In this document: positions 25,675-36,400 of the stretch, in pieces
How the letters are laid out: each line of letters opens with the position of its first letter
Position numbering within the stretch: the stretch's first letter is position 1
Assembly: GCA_963582345.1 (NCBI GenBank)
Contig: CAUZSN010000002.1
Coordinates: 7,463-71,462, forward strand
Direction of reading: 5' to 3'
DNA length: 64,000 nucleotides
Source: CAUZSN01 sp963582345
GTDB taxonomy: Bacteria; Planctomycetota; Planctomycetia; Planctomycetales; Planctomycetaceae
The notes under the pieces: generated by a model
What the model saw: the letters and a program-made list of their open reading frames with translations, nothing else
The model's database searches: none
What the model was told of the DNA's origin: nothing
Translations under genes and position numbers: made by a program

Positions 25675-26982
25675 ATGGCAGGTAACCTGGTCAACATTGA
25701 TTCGGTCAATTTTCGGCGAGTGTTTCCCTGGATCAATTTATTTCGATCCTTTGGAATTGCCATTGACCCTCAGAAGGTCCTGTTGGCCGCGTTTGCGCTG
25801 ATCGCGATTTCGGGGGGAAATTGGATGTTCGCGAACTTGCCGTTTGCACCAGATCAGGCAGACGCACAACTTTGGCCTTGGGAAAGGGACTTGGGCTACG
25901 TCGAGTCGAATCACGTTTCTCACCAACCGATTCGGGAAGTGCGAGTCAATGATCCCTTCAGAACTCTTGTCGTCGTCTCAACAAATTGGCGAGTGGTCTT
26001 GAGCCCCGTCATGGCACTGATTAATCCTGGCGTGGTGCTATTACAAACGGTGAGTGAATCGAACACAGAAGGAACGAAGACGTGGGCGGATGTCGCCTAT
26101 GCCTGGACTCAACTGTTGTGGATCTTGTGCGTTTGGGCAGTCTTCGGCGGAGCGATTACGCGAATGGTGGCAGTACAGTTTGCTCGCGATGAAAAAGTGG
26201 GCCTATTGGCCGCATTGAAGTTTTCTGTCCAGAGGTTTCTGTCGTATCTCTTGGCTCCTCTTTTGCCAATTGCTGGCATCGGCTTCTTTTGGCTGTTGTG
26301 CGTCCTCGGAGGATGGATTGGACGCATACCCGCAATAGGCGAAGTGCTGATCGGATTGTTTTGGATTGTTCCGCTCTTCTGCGGATTGTTTATGGCGCTG
26401 ATGTTGGTCGGCGTTGCGGCCGGTTGGCCGCTGATGTATGCCACGATCAGTGCGGAAGCGAGTGACGGGTTTGATGGGCTGAGCCGCGCGTACTGTTATG
26501 TCTATGGTCGACCGTGGCACTATTTGTGGATGGTCATTGTCGCCATGGCGTTCGGTTCGGTCGTCATCTTCTTTGCTTGGTTAGTCACTTGGCTTCTCGT
26601 CTATTTGGGTGGTTGGAGCGTTGCGTCTGGTATGGGTCTGAATAACGCCGTTGCCTTATTTCAGGCATCGGCCGGACTATTTGGAATAGATGTGTTGGGT
26701 GGAGGTACCGACGAAGAATATTTTTTGGGTTCGGTTGCGGTCGGTGCCTGGATGCGCCTTGTTGGGCTGGTCTTGGTCGGTTTTATATATTCCTATTTCT
26801 GGTCCGCCTTCACCATTATGTATTTCTTGCTTCGACGCAGTGATGACGGCACTGAATTCGACCAGGTATACATTACGGAAGACGAGCAACGGAACGAGCT
26901 GCTGCCACTGGTTGGTGTCGCGGAATCGGATCAGTCCACTGACGAAGCTGCGGTAACGTCGGATTCTCCAAGCACAGAGTAG
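25675..26982 (+). CDS. Polytopic inner-membrane protein of unknown function
   Basis: Protein of 435 residues with about six transmembrane segments, near residues 35-55, 145-165, 185-215, 222-255, 283-312 and 355-385. They are separated by short loops, with an acidic cytosolic tail rich in Glu, Asp and Ser (TEDEQRNELLPLVG onward). There is no transport or enzyme signature. GGAGG at 25665 gives ideal spacing to the second of two tandem ATGs (25675). I have seen this architecture in planctomycetes as a hypothetical membrane protein. It ends 109 bases before the convergent fabH. Confidence 0.8.
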   Translation: MAGNLVNIDSVNFRRVFPWINLFRSFGIAIDPQKVLLAAFALIAISGGNWMFANLPFAPDQADAQLWPWERDLGYVESNHVSHQPIREVRVNDPFRTLVVVSTNWRVVLSPVMALINPGVVLLQTVSESNTEGTKTWADVAYAWTQLLWILCVWAVFGGAITRMVAVQFARDEKVGLLAALKFSVQRFLSYLLAPLLPIAGIGFFWLLCVLGGWIGRIPAIGEVLIGLFWIVPLFCGLFMALMLVGVAAGWPLMYATISAEASDGFDGLSRAYCYVYGRPWHYLWMVIVAMAFGSVVIFFAWLVTWLLVYLGGWSVASGMGLNNAVALFQASAGLFGIDVLGGGTDEEYFLGSVAVGAWMRLVGLVLVGFIYSYFWSAFTIMYFLLRRSDDGTEFDQVYITEDEQRNELLPLVGVAESDQSTDEAAVTSDSPSTE

Positions 26983-27091
26983 CCGCTGAGCGACTTCTGA
27001 TGAGCAAGTCGATAAAACAACAGCTCTTGAACACAAGACGAAGCCTTGGCCCTGGGCAGTCAGCCTTCGATTGCGGACCCTCGTTCCCATC

Positions 27092-28216
27092 CTACCAGCG
27101 AAAGAGAGCGGTGCCCCAAGTTAGTCCGGCACCGAAGCCACACATGAGGATTGTGTCGCCGCGGTTGATGCGTCCGGCTTGGAACGCTTCGTCCAGGATG
27201 ATTGGGATCGAGCCGCCTGAAGTGTTGCCGTACTTATCCAGGTTATTGATCACCTTTTCAGCGGGAATGCCCAGTTGCTCGACTGCGTTATCAATGATGC
27301 GGATGTTTGCTTGGTGGATGACGTACAGTGCCACGTCGTGCACGCTCATGCCCGTCTTGTCAAGCATCAATTCGATTGTGTCAGTCAAAGCCCGCACGGC
27401 CCATTTGAAGACGTTGCGGCCGTCCATTTTCAGGAAGTGCAGGCCGGCCTCGAGGTCCTCGGGAGTTAGGGGACGCCGCGTTCCTCCGCTGGGGCACTCC
27501 AGTAACGGTCCGCCACTGCCGTCCGAACCCATTTGGTAGCAAATCAGACCTTGGTGCGACTCACCACGGGCCAACAACACCGCCCCGGCTCCGTCACCGA
27601 ATAAAGGTGCGATGCGTTGATCGTTTGGATCGACAATCCGGCTGTTACAGTCGCCGCCGATCACAAGTGCCAGTTTGCTGTTTCCAGTTGCGACGAATTG
27701 CGACCCAGTCACCAACGCGTACATGAAACCGGAACACGCTGCGTTCAAATCGACCGCAGGAGCGTCAAGTCCTAGTTGATCTTGAACCAGGCAGGCCGTC
27801 GATGGGCACTTTTGATCCGGAGTGAATGTTCCCACTAACACCAAGTCGATGTCCTGTGGATCGACGCGAGCTGCTCGGATTGCCTTCTTGGCCGCTTCGG
27901 TACACAAATCGCTCGTCGCCTGTTCTGGCAGTGCGTATCGTCGAGCGCGTATCCCCGTTCGCTGTTCAATCCAATCGGGGTCAAAGCCGCGTGTTTTCCG
28001 CAAGTCCTGATTCGTAACGACAACTTCCGGAACGTATGAACCGCAGGCCACGATCTGTACGCCCAAAAGCGAATTGCTCCGCCCGCCGGACGGAGCAATT
28101 GCACTCTTGCGATTATCCAGTTGTTTTTTTGCGACTCCAGCTGACGATAGCGATTGTGGATCCGTTTCGGCAGACTCAATTCTACTGGGTTCAATGTGAA
28201 GGGACCTCTGATGCAT
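27092..28216 (-). CDS. fabH: 3-oxoacyl-ACP synthase III
   Basis: Initiates type II fatty acid synthesis by condensing acetyl-CoA or another acyl-CoA with malonyl-ACP. The Cys-His-Asn triad is complete: Cys161 in LNAACSGF, His301 in VIHQANIRI, Asn331 in YGNTSGGS. GFGAGLTWG closes the fold. The protein is 374 residues, about 50 longer than usual, because of a low-complexity N-terminal extension (residues 1-50, Ser/Arg/Glu-rich) before LGVQIVACGSYVPE. ATG 28216 is the second of the TTG-ATG pair; a later start could remove the extension but no clear alternative ATG is seen. fabI lies elsewhere in the window (44501). Confidence 0.95.
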   Translation of the reverse strand: MHQRSLHIEPSRIESAETDPQSLSSAGVAKKQLDNRKSAIAPSGGRSNSLLGVQIVACGSYVPEVVVTNQDLRKTRGFDPDWIEQRTGIRARRYALPEQATSDLCTEAAKKAIRAARVDPQDIDLVLVGTFTPDQKCPSTACLVQDQLGLDAPAVDLNAACSGFMYALVTGSQFVATGNSKLALVIGGDCNSRIVDPNDQRIAPLFGDGAGAVLLARGESHQGLICYQMGSDGSGGPLLECPSGGTRRPLTPEDLEAGLHFLKMDGRNVFKWAVRALTDTIELMLDKTGMSVHDVALYVIHQANIRIIDNAVEQLGIPAEKVINNLDKYGNTSGGSIPIILDEAFQAGRINRGDTILMCGFGAGLTWGTALFRW

Positions 28217-28497
28217 CAAGCGACAATCCTGTATGCTGGGCAGTCGGGGTCGATGTGATTGTGAGCCATGAACGACGGGATTTTGTAACTACGACTATAC
28301 TTCGTAGATCGCAAGCACTGCGGCTCATCCGGAGAGGTGTCAGAATACGCCTAAATCGCACGCAGTACACCTATCACTTGTAAATGGAAGCCGAAGTATA
28401 ACTAGTTCGAACTTAAGAAACTAGCGATCTTTGTGACGATTTTGATCTTCCTCCGAATAGTCGATTTACTTGCTCATTCTGGTTGGGAAAATAGCCG

Positions 28498-29262
28498 ATG
28501 TGTCTGTTATCAATAGTTTATCGCATCATTCCAGAATGCCCGCTATTATTCTGGGTCAATCGGGACGAGCTGCTGTCGCGTCCTTCGGCGCCGCCGCGAA
28601 TCGTTCACTGTCAAAATGACCGCATGGCATGGCTGGGCGGAATTGATCTGAAAGCTGGCGGAACCTGGTTAGGCATCAACGAGCATGGCCTAGTTGTTGC
28701 AGTGACGAACCGGCCGAAAAGTGTTGTGTCGTCTGAACCTAAATCACGCGGGCTGCTTTGCCGTGACTTGCTCGGGTTTGCGCGGCCTCAGGCCGCGCTG
28801 GACGAAGCGCAGGCGCAACTTCGAGAAACAGAATTCGACGGTTGCAACGTTGCGGTCCTATCTCGGGAATTTTCCGCTTTGATCGAAGCGAGTGACGATG
28901 TGAAGGTGGTCGATCTGCCTGCTGGGATTCACGCAGTAACCAATGGCAACCTAAATGACAACAATGATGTAAGAATTCGACGTGTCCGAACAGAACTGGA
29001 GAAAACCAATGGTGTCGACAGTCTGAATGACTGGATTGATGCCGGCAGCAAAGTCTGTTGTTTGCATGGTAACGAAGATGACGCGGCCATCTGTCTCCAC
29101 GGCGAGGATCCTCAAGGCCAAGCATGGGGGACTGTCTCGTCGACCATCATCGCGTTGACCCACAAGGCCAGTCAGTCCGTGTACCGATATGCCCCGAAGC
29201 CACCGTGCGAGGCTCCTTATGATGACTATTCACCGCTCATCCGACGGTTGTTGAACCGGTAA
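28498..29262 (+). CDS. NRDE/TANGO2-family protein
   Basis: Protein of 254 residues of the NRDE family, named after the motif seen here as FWVNRDELLSRPSAPP at residues 18-33. Cys2 directly after the initiator Met fits an N-terminal nucleophile fold. GGIDLKAGGTWLGINEHGLVVAVTNR is the second family signature. Eukaryotic TANGO2 has been linked to heme or lipid handling; the bacterial role is unsettled. ATG 28498 is fixed by the conserved MCLL start. The gene is 10 bases upstream of the GH2-like gene on the same strand, so they may be co-expressed. Confidence 0.88.
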   Translation: MCLLSIVYRIIPECPLLFWVNRDELLSRPSAPPRIVHCQNDRMAWLGGIDLKAGGTWLGINEHGLVVAVTNRPKSVVSSEPKSRGLLCRDLLGFARPQAALDEAQAQLRETEFDGCNVAVLSREFSALIEASDDVKVVDLPAGIHAVTNGNLNDNNDVRIRRVRTELEKTNGVDSLNDWIDAGSKVCCLHGNEDDAAICLHGEDPQGQAWGTVSSTIIALTHKASQSVYRYAPKPPCEAPYDDYSPLIRRLLNR

Positions 29263-29272
29263 ACTGAACGTC

Positions 29273-29731
29273 ATGCCTCATCACAGAATGCACTTGAAAG
29301 GCCCCTGGCAGTACGAATGGGTTACTTCGTTGAGCGTATCGAATGTGGTCAAGTGTCTCGATGTTGGCGAAGGCAAGGTCATAATGCCGGCTAGTTGGCA
29401 GTCCATTTTCGGCAGTACCTCTGGTACAGTCCGGTTTTTCCGCCGCTTTGGCCAGCCCACGAATCTGGAATCGGAAGAGCGAGTTTTTATTGTGTTCGAC
29501 GGTGTCGGCGGTTCAGCGCGCGTCGCGGTCAACGACCACATATTGGGAACAATGTCGGATTCAGACCGTCCGATTGGTTTTGAAGTGACCAATCTGCTTC
29601 AGGCAAGCAACCAGTTAGTCGTGGAGCTGGACTTTGATGTCGACCGAGCTGATGGCGCACCCGGTGGGCTATGGGCGCCTGTCGCGATCGAAATTCGTTC
29701 GGATATCACGCGTCGTCCGACTTCCGCGTAG
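29273..29731 (+). CDS. Small GH2-type sugar-binding-domain protein
   Basis: Protein of 152 residues resembling the jelly-roll sugar-binding domain of glycoside hydrolase family 2 without the catalytic barrel: LKGPWQYEWV, MPASWQSIFG, GTVRFFRRFGQPTNL, VFIVFDGVGGSARVAVNDHILG and LLQASNQLVVELDFDV follow the domain's order. Either ATG 29273 or ATG 29288 (MHLKGPW) may be used. It ends 26 bases inside the 3' end of the convergent next gene. It is not obviously truncated, because it closes cleanly after the domain; a binding or regulatory role is inferred. Confidence 0.75.
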   Translation: MPHHRMHLKGPWQYEWVTSLSVSNVVKCLDVGEGKVIMPASWQSIFGSTSGTVRFFRRFGQPTNLESEERVFIVFDGVGGSARVAVNDHILGTMSDSDRPIGFEVTNLLQASNQLVVELDFDVDRADGAPGGLWAPVAIEIRSDITRRPTSA

Positions 29732-30581
29732 CGCTTGTCGAGTTTGCAGCTGCGTGATAGCCAACATCTGCCATCTCAGCGGTCGAGCTATTCGATGTTC
29801 GTCGTACGTCGATCCGAGCACCATATGTGTGGATGACAGAAACTACGAGACGTGCCGGGCAGTGGTTCAACACCTCGCAGGTCAGTTCTGGAGTTTCCGT
29901 GAACGGAGGATTAAACGTCAAGTGCACCGCCCCCTGCTTCTGGCTTCTGGAGAAATGGATTTTGACAGACCCTTCGATGTGGTCACGCCCGTCGTCAGTC
30001 AACATGCGGGTCATCCATTGCGATAGCTGAAGTGACGAGTCTGCCATCCGTGAATTGATACTAACGAGTTCTTCAATCTTATCCATTTTATCAAACTGTT
30101 CCCGAAAAGGTTCTGTACTTTCCAGCTGTGATTTAGCACATACAATGCACTTCTCTCCCACAAGAATCAGCACTACGCTTGCTAACAGAAACAGGATTGC
30201 CAGAAAGGTCACCGCGAGAATTGAGTTGCTGGGAAGCAACGTGACACCAAGCGTCATCGGAGGGACGAGCGTCACGATTCCAGTGACGATACGGGTCGTT
30301 TTGGCTCGTTCTTGAGATTGAATTTGAAATAGAGTGCTAGCCGTCAAGCTTAGTACAGTGGCCAGCAACGTAATCAAACAAGCAACATTCGTCGGAAGTT
30401 GGTCTTGGAATGCGCCTGCCACTTTGCGCGAAAGTACGACGACCGTGATGACAATCAAACTGGTCCAGATAGCTGTCGCCGAGGCTAGGCGCCAATCCTG
30501 CCTGCCCGAAGAATTGGTCACATCTCGAATCATGGGACTCATTCCATTGAGTCTGTTATTTTCGCCTAGCGGCGTTACCAT
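29706..30581 (-). CDS. Hypothetical membrane protein with coiled linker
   Basis: Protein of 291 residues with four predicted transmembrane helices in the first half, in two pairs (about residues 33-78 and 98-142). A helical amphipathic linker follows (about 150-185, EQFDKMDKIEELVSINSRMA), then a soluble beta-rich C-terminal domain. There is no enzyme motif. Its last 26 bases overlap the 3' end of the convergent sugar-binding gene. ATG or GTG at 30581 is chosen because it is the first; a later ATG at codon 14 or 17 is possible. Not recognised. Confidence 0.7.
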   Translation of the reverse strand: MVTPLGENNRLNGMSPMIRDVTNSSGRQDWRLASATAIWTSLIVITVVVLSRKVAGAFQDQLPTNVACLITLLATVLSLTASTLFQIQSQERAKTTRIVTGIVTLVPPMTLGVTLLPSNSILAVTFLAILFLLASVVLILVGEKCIVCAKSQLESTEPFREQFDKMDKIEELVSINSRMADSSLQLSQWMTRMLTDDGRDHIEGSVKIHFSRSQKQGAVHLTFNPPFTETPELTCEVLNHCPARLVVSVIHTYGARIDVRRTSNSSTAEMADVGYHAAANSTSATRKSDDA

Positions 30582-30723
30582 CGCCTAAGGCAATGGTGGA
30601 GAAACAACGTACCAGAAAATTGAAGTGTAAAGTGCAACTTTAAAACTTGCGATTCATGTTTCAACGGGATGCCAAACGAAATATTATTCTCGTGCGACTG
30701 CATAAGTTTCATGCAACACGTGT

Positions 30724-31866
30724 TCATAATCCGGCAGCTTTTCGAAGACCGGGCGCTTTGTCTATGGCCTCCCAGGTGAAGTCGGCATCGGTGCGACCGA
30801 AGTGACCACCGCAGGCCGTCTTTTGGAAGATAGGGCGTCGAAGCTGTAGGCTCTCGATGATTCCTGCCGGGGTCAAAGGAAACGCTTCACGCACTAATTC
30901 GGCGATCCGGTCTTCGGAAATCTCGTTCGTCCCTTTCGTTTCGACATGAACACTGACCGGGTCGGCCACCCCAATGGCGTACGCGAGTTGAACTTCGCAT
31001 TCAGCCGCCAGTCCGCTGGCGACCACATTCTTCGCAATGTACCGAGCCATGTACGCGGCGGACCTATCGACCTTGGTGGGATCTTTTCCACTGAAGGCAC
31101 CCCCGCCATGGCGACTCCAACCGCCGTACGTATCTACAATGATCTTGCGCCCCGTCAAGCCCGAGTCGCCATGAGGCCCTCCAACGACAAACCGGCCCGT
31201 TGGATTGACGTGGTATTTTGTCGCATCCGATAGGAGCTGATCGGGAATCGTCTTTTGGATAATTTCAGGGATCACATAGTCAGCAATGTCTTGCTGGCTA
31301 ACTTTGTCAGAGTGTTGCGTCGAGACAACGACGGTGGAAACCTCGAGGGGAGTCACGCCATCGTACTTTACGGTGACCTGACTCTTGCTGTCCGGCCGCA
31401 GCCAGTCGACCTCGCCATTTTGTCGGACTTCCGCCAATCGGTTGATGATCCGGTGCGCTAGAGCGATGGGCACTGGCATAAACTCTTTCGTTTGGTTACA
31501 GGCAAAACCGAACATCAAGCCCTGGTCACCCGCACCGTCTCGATCGACACCCTGAGCGATGTCGCCGCTTTGACTGTGTAAAGCAACAAGAACCTGGCAC
31601 GTATCGGCATTGAAGCCAACATCGTCGTTCGTGTATCCAATCTGTCGTACAACGTTGCGGACGACGTCAACGTAGTCCACCTTGGCCTGAGACGTAATCT
31701 CTCCGGCCAGAACGACTAGGTCGGTCGTGCACAGCGTTTCGCAGGCCACTCGCGATTTGGGGTCTTTGGCGAGCGTGGCATCCAGGATTCCATCGGAAAT
31801 CTGGTCACAGACTTTGTCCGGATGTCCCATGCTCACCGACTCGCTAGTAAAGAAATAATTGGCCAT
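30724..31866 (-). CDS. metK: S-adenosylmethionine synthetase
   Basis: Makes SAM from methionine and ATP in the cytosol. Length is 380, typical. Signature motifs are FTSESVSMGHPDKVCDQISDGILD at the N-terminus, GAGDQGLMFGFACN (residues 113-126) and GGAFSGKDPTKVDRSAAYMARY. The ATG at 31866 gives MANYFFTSESV. I looked for a SAM riboswitch in the about 150-base leader (31867-32018) and did not find a clear kink-turn or terminator structure. It follows waaA on the same strand but the gap suggests its own promoter. Confidence 0.98.
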   Translation of the reverse strand: MANYFFTSESVSMGHPDKVCDQISDGILDATLAKDPKSRVACETLCTTDLVVLAGEITSQAKVDYVDVVRNVVRQIGYTNDDVGFNADTCQVLVALHSQSGDIAQGVDRDGAGDQGLMFGFACNQTKEFMPVPIALAHRIINRLAEVRQNGEVDWLRPDSKSQVTVKYDGVTPLEVSTVVVSTQHSDKVSQQDIADYVIPEIIQKTIPDQLLSDATKYHVNPTGRFVVGGPHGDSGLTGRKIIVDTYGGWSRHGGGAFSGKDPTKVDRSAAYMARYIAKNVVASGLAAECEVQLAYAIGVADPVSVHVETKGTNEISEDRIAELVREAFPLTPAGIIESLQLRRPIFQKTACGGHFGRTDADFTWEAIDKAPGLRKAAGL

Positions 31867-32018
31867 TGCGGGTATCCTAGAGAATGAAAGTCATCGGGGA
31901 CATTGAAAACAATGATGCTACTCGAAATGTTCCAACAGAAACAGTCGTGGAATTCTAAGGTCGAGCCAAAAAACTCACAACCCTGGAACCGAAGCGGCAA
32001 GAGATGTAGGGAGCGGCT

Positions 32019-33413
32019 TCATGCAACCTGTTTTTTAGTTTCTTTCAAGTCCTGTTCAGCATGCAGCATTGACATGATCATCGCGACGGTCTTTGCAGTC
32101 GCTCCCTGTTGTGACAGAACGATTCGTTGTGCTGTGCGTCCCTGTTCCCGGGCCGTCAAAGGATGATCCAGGTAATACTGCACTTTGCAAGTCAGGTCGG
32201 CCGCATTGCTTACCACTTGGGCCGCGTTCTGTTCTAAAAGCGATTCGACGACGTCACGGAAATTTTTGGTGTTGGGGCCGAATAGCACGGTCGCTCCGTA
32301 TGCAGCAGGCTCGATCATATTCTGACCGCCGCGGTTGGTCAGACTACCGCCGACAAAGGCGATGTCCGCCAATCCCCAACAGACGGACAGTTCCCCCAAC
32401 GTGTCGAGCAGTAAAACGGGTGGAGGTTCTTGGCTACGATCTCTAAGAGTCTCGTCAATTGAATTCGGGCCGGATGACGAATCCTTGTTACTAAAGTCGA
32501 TGTTGGGTCCGTGATCGACTCGGATCATTTGGCTGCGGCGAACCAACGGCAATCCTCGGCCTGTGACGAGCCGAGCGACTTCTTCGAAGCGTTCTTGGTG
32601 TCGTGGTACCAGAATCAACCTCAGATCCGGGTGAGCGTCCACTAAGGTCAGCCACGTCTGAAGCGCGTATTGTTCTTCTGGCGCCTGTGTGCTACCGGCG
32701 ATGAAGATTTTCTCATCATCTTGCAATCCGAAGGCATGTCGCAGTTCCTGCGTTTTTTCGTTCTGACGAAATTTTTCGACGCGATCAAATTTGATCGATC
32801 CTGTGACTTGGATGCAGTCCGCCGATGCCCCGAGATCAACGAATCGGTCCGCATATGTCTGAGTCTGGACGGCCAAACGTGCAAAACGCTCTAACAACCG
32901 CTTGATCAACGGTCGTAGAAGTCGGTAGCCACAATAACTGTGCTGGCTGATACGCCCGTTAATGAGCATCAAGGGGATGCCTGCTTGAGCCACAGCCAGG
33001 ATGAAGTTTGGCCACAGTTCCAATTCAACTAGCACGACAGCCGACGGTCGAGTCCGTGTGAGCGCGCGTCGGACCGACCAAGAAAAATCAAGTGGAAAAT
33101 AGCAGACTCTATGACCTGAGAATTGTTTTTCGGCTACTGCATGGCCCGTACTGGTGGTCGTTGAAATCACGAATTCCCAGCCGGGTAACTGCGTCTGCAA
33201 CTCGCTTAGTACGGATCGCAGTTGCAGCACCTCGCCGACACTGACCGCGTGCAACCAAAGGCAAGGCCGGCTTGAATCGCGCGAGGGCAATTGCCCCAAT
33301 AGTTTTTGCGCCAATCCGTCACGATACTTGCCATAAACCAGTCTTCGGTATAGCAACATCGGGGAGACGGCAAGCAGCAGAAACAAATATGCTGCGTTAA
33401 GAATCCAGGGCAT
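32019..33413 (-). CDS. waaA: Kdo transferase WaaA (KdtA)
   Basis: Inner-membrane glycosyltransferase (GT30) that adds Kdo residues to lipid A precursor. It has 464 residues with an N-terminal anchor (NAAYLFLLLAVSPMLLYRR). LWLHAVSVGEVLQ with the catalytic-type Glu is at about residues 52-64; SGHRVCYFPLDF and VELELWPNFILA follow. The C-terminal domain shows FIAGSTQAPEE, VGGSLTNRGGQNMIEPAAYG and the CMP-Kdo site near it. Start ATG 33413. It lies 51 bases after secA on the same strand. Its presence supports Kdo-lipid A in the outer membrane of this organism, together with the DUF374 gene. Confidence 0.96.
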   Translation of the reverse strand: MPWILNAAYLFLLLAVSPMLLYRRLVYGKYRDGLAQKLLGQLPSRDSSRPCLWLHAVSVGEVLQLRSVLSELQTQLPGWEFVISTTTSTGHAVAEKQFSGHRVCYFPLDFSWSVRRALTRTRPSAVVLVELELWPNFILAVAQAGIPLMLINGRISQHSYCGYRLLRPLIKRLLERFARLAVQTQTYADRFVDLGASADCIQVTGSIKFDRVEKFRQNEKTQELRHAFGLQDDEKIFIAGSTQAPEEQYALQTWLTLVDAHPDLRLILVPRHQERFEEVARLVTGRGLPLVRRSQMIRVDHGPNIDFSNKDSSSGPNSIDETLRDRSQEPPPVLLLDTLGELSVCWGLADIAFVGGSLTNRGGQNMIEPAAYGATVLFGPNTKNFRDVVESLLEQNAAQVVSNAADLTCKVQYYLDHPLTAREQGRTAQRIVLSQQGATAKTVAMIMSMLHAEQDLKETKKQVA

Positions 33414-33464
33414 CCATTCGCCTTTTTGTCATCGCTGTCGCACTTCTAGATTTGACGCGGCGAC

Positions 33465-36400
33465 TCATGCACTTGCACCACAACACTTCTTGTATTTCTT
33501 TCCACTCCCGCATGGGCAGGGATCATTTCGACGGACTTTTGGGCTGCGATTGCGAATTGGCTCGATCACTTGCGGAGTTTGGCCGGGTTCCAGACCACCT
33601 GTTTCTTCAGAGTACATTGCCGCAGCCATTCCGGCATCTTCATGGACTGTCCCCGTGATCTTCCACAGAGAGCCGACGAATTCTGGACTTTGCTTTTCCA
33701 GTCGAAAGATGGCCGACGTGACTTGCTGTCCCACACGCAACCACATTTCGTCGAAGGCTTTCATGCCTTCCCGTTTGTATTCAACCTTGGGATCTTTCTG
33801 AGCGTAACCAACGAGCCCGATTCCGGCACGCAGGTGATCCATGTAGTAGAGGTGGTCCTTCCAGGCCGTGTCTAGGATCTCAAGGATCAAGGACCTTTCC
33901 GCCTGACACAGTTCTGGGCGATACTGCTCGTCATACTGCTGCAGCACCTTTTGCCGCGCATCTTCGCGCGTCAGCGATTCTAAATCGTTGGTTTGCAGGA
34001 GGGCCTCAAATTCTTGGTTCACCCATTTGGTCAACTGAGCCAAGACATTGGCCTTTTCATCGTGATCCGACTCAAAATCTTCGCCGTTCTCACTGCCGTA
34101 CGCTCGATCCAAAAACGCGTCGACTGTTGAGGTGAAATCACCACTGGTATCGAAGTAGCGCTGACTGTGCTGATTCAGCAGCTCCTCGATTTCGCGCACA
34201 GTTTTGTTCTTAATGTCGTCAACACTGCAATTCGTGTTGAAGCGGCTATTGGCCCAGCGAATCAAGCCGTCGCGGTCGTGCCGCGCTCCATGTCCACGAC
34301 GGTCGGTCAGGAAATTGGTCATTCCGACCGCAACTGGAAATGTGATTTCCTTTGCTCGATATGCCGTGTTGATCTTTTGACGAATCAGATCGTTTGACTC
34401 TTCGATGTTGCGCTCAGAGAATTCTTCGGCCGAGGCGTCCAAACCAAATTGCTGATGAATCCAAGCACATAACGACTCCCGACCCCAGCCGTCATCGAGA
34501 AACATGTCCAACAGTGAAAAGTCGTACCGAGCAACTGATTCACAAGAACGGTTAAACAGGTATTCGAACAATCCGTCGCGGCCGGTTTTCTTTAGCTCAC
34601 TGGAGCTCGTGTTCAGCCCCCAATGCGTGTTGGCCCACTTCGACAGCGCTTGCCAATTCCATTCACTCTTGTCTTCAGCCTCTTCCGGTAGGTTCTCTAC
34701 GATCTGTTCTTCGATCAAGTCTTCGGCCTGCCGTTCGGCTTCGTCCTTCAGGAATTGGACCAGTTGGTCTTTTTCCATGTTGCGAACATTGCTGACATCC
34801 GTTTCGATGTGGAGTGTTTGAGCACACCACTCGACGATGGTTTCCCAGCGATGGTCGGGGCTTAGGAAATGCCGCGTCCAGCGGTCAGTTTGTCCATCGG
34901 TCATGTCAAGGATCAGATCTTGACAATTGATGTCATCCAGGATTCGTTGCCGATACGAATAGACGCGTTGTCGCTGCTCATCCATGACTTCGTCATATTC
35001 GAGCAAATGTTTGCGGGTTTCGTAGTGCCGTTCTTCGACACGTTTTTGGGCCTTTTGGATTTGGCGGCTAACCATGGGGCTCTCGATGGCTTCGCCTTCC
35101 TGCATACCCAGCTTTGTCAGGATGGTTTTGACCCATTCGCCGGCAAAGATACGCATCAGGTCGTCTTCCAAGGACAGGAAGAATCGGCTCGATCCGGGAT
35201 CTCCCTGGCGTCCGCTGCGGCCTCGCAACTGCAGGTCGATGCGCCGTGCGTCGTGACGCTCGGTGCCAATGACATGAAGCCCTCCCAACTCGGCCACTTC
35301 ACGGCCTTCGGTTACCATGCCTTCACGTTCGGCGACGGTTTGCGTCTTTTCGTCCCATTCGGATTTTGGAACATCCAGACGAGATTCGTATGTCTGGCTC
35401 AACTCATCCCAAGCCATGTGTTCTGGATTGCCGCCCAGAATTATGTCCGTTCCGCGGCCGGCCATGTTCGTCGAGATAGTGACGGCATCTTGACGTCCGG
35501 TCTGTGCGATGATTTCCGCTTCGCGCTCGTGGTGTTTGGCATTCAGCACATTGTGCTGAATGCCATATTTGTCCAGTTTCCCGGATAGCAGTTCGGATTT
35601 TTCGATCGAGACCGTACCGACGAGTATCGGGCGCCCGGTCTTGTGCACGTTGCGAATTTCTTCGGAGACAGCATCCCATTTTTCTTGCTCGGTGCGAAAA
35701 ATGATGTCCGGATGGTTCACGCGATACAACGGCCGGTTAGTGGGGACGGAAATTACGTCCAGTTTGTAGATTTTCCAGAACTCTTCGGCCTCGGTCATGG
35801 CTGTTCCAGTCATACCGGCCAGCTTCTTGAACAGCTTGAAATAATTCTGCAGCGTGATTGTGGCCAGCGTTTGAGATTCTTCCTTGATCGTAACGCCCTC
35901 TTTGGCTTCTACGGCTTGGTGCAACCCATCGCTCCATTGTCGGCCGGGCATCTTGCGGCCGGTGAATTCGTCGACGATCACTACCTCGCCATTGCTCTCA
36001 ACAACATAGTGCACGTCGCATTTGTAAAGGTAGTGGGCCTTCAGGGAGTTGTCGATCAGGTGCGGCCATTCCATATTGCCGGTAGTGTAAAAGCTTTCTA
36101 CACCGGCAATTTCCTCGGCTGCTCGGATCCCATCGTCGGTCATGTGGCAGGTGTGTTCTTTCTCCTTGACCTCGAAGTGCACTTCCCTTTTTAACTGTAG
36201 TGCAACCCGGTTTGCTTTCGAGTACTTGCTGACGTCGTCCTGGGCCGGGCCAGAAATGATTAGCGGCGTCCTGGCCTCGTCGATCAGGATGTTGTCGATC
36301 TCGTCCACGATCGCGAATTTCAGCGAGCCCTGGACTTGCAGTTTTTTGGTCGGCTTCATGTTATCGCGCAGGTAGTCGAAGCCGAATTCGTTATTGGTCC

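Noticed and set aside
31867..32018. Possible SAM riboswitch upstream of metK
   Set aside because: No recognisable SAM-I or SAM-II core or terminator in the leader.
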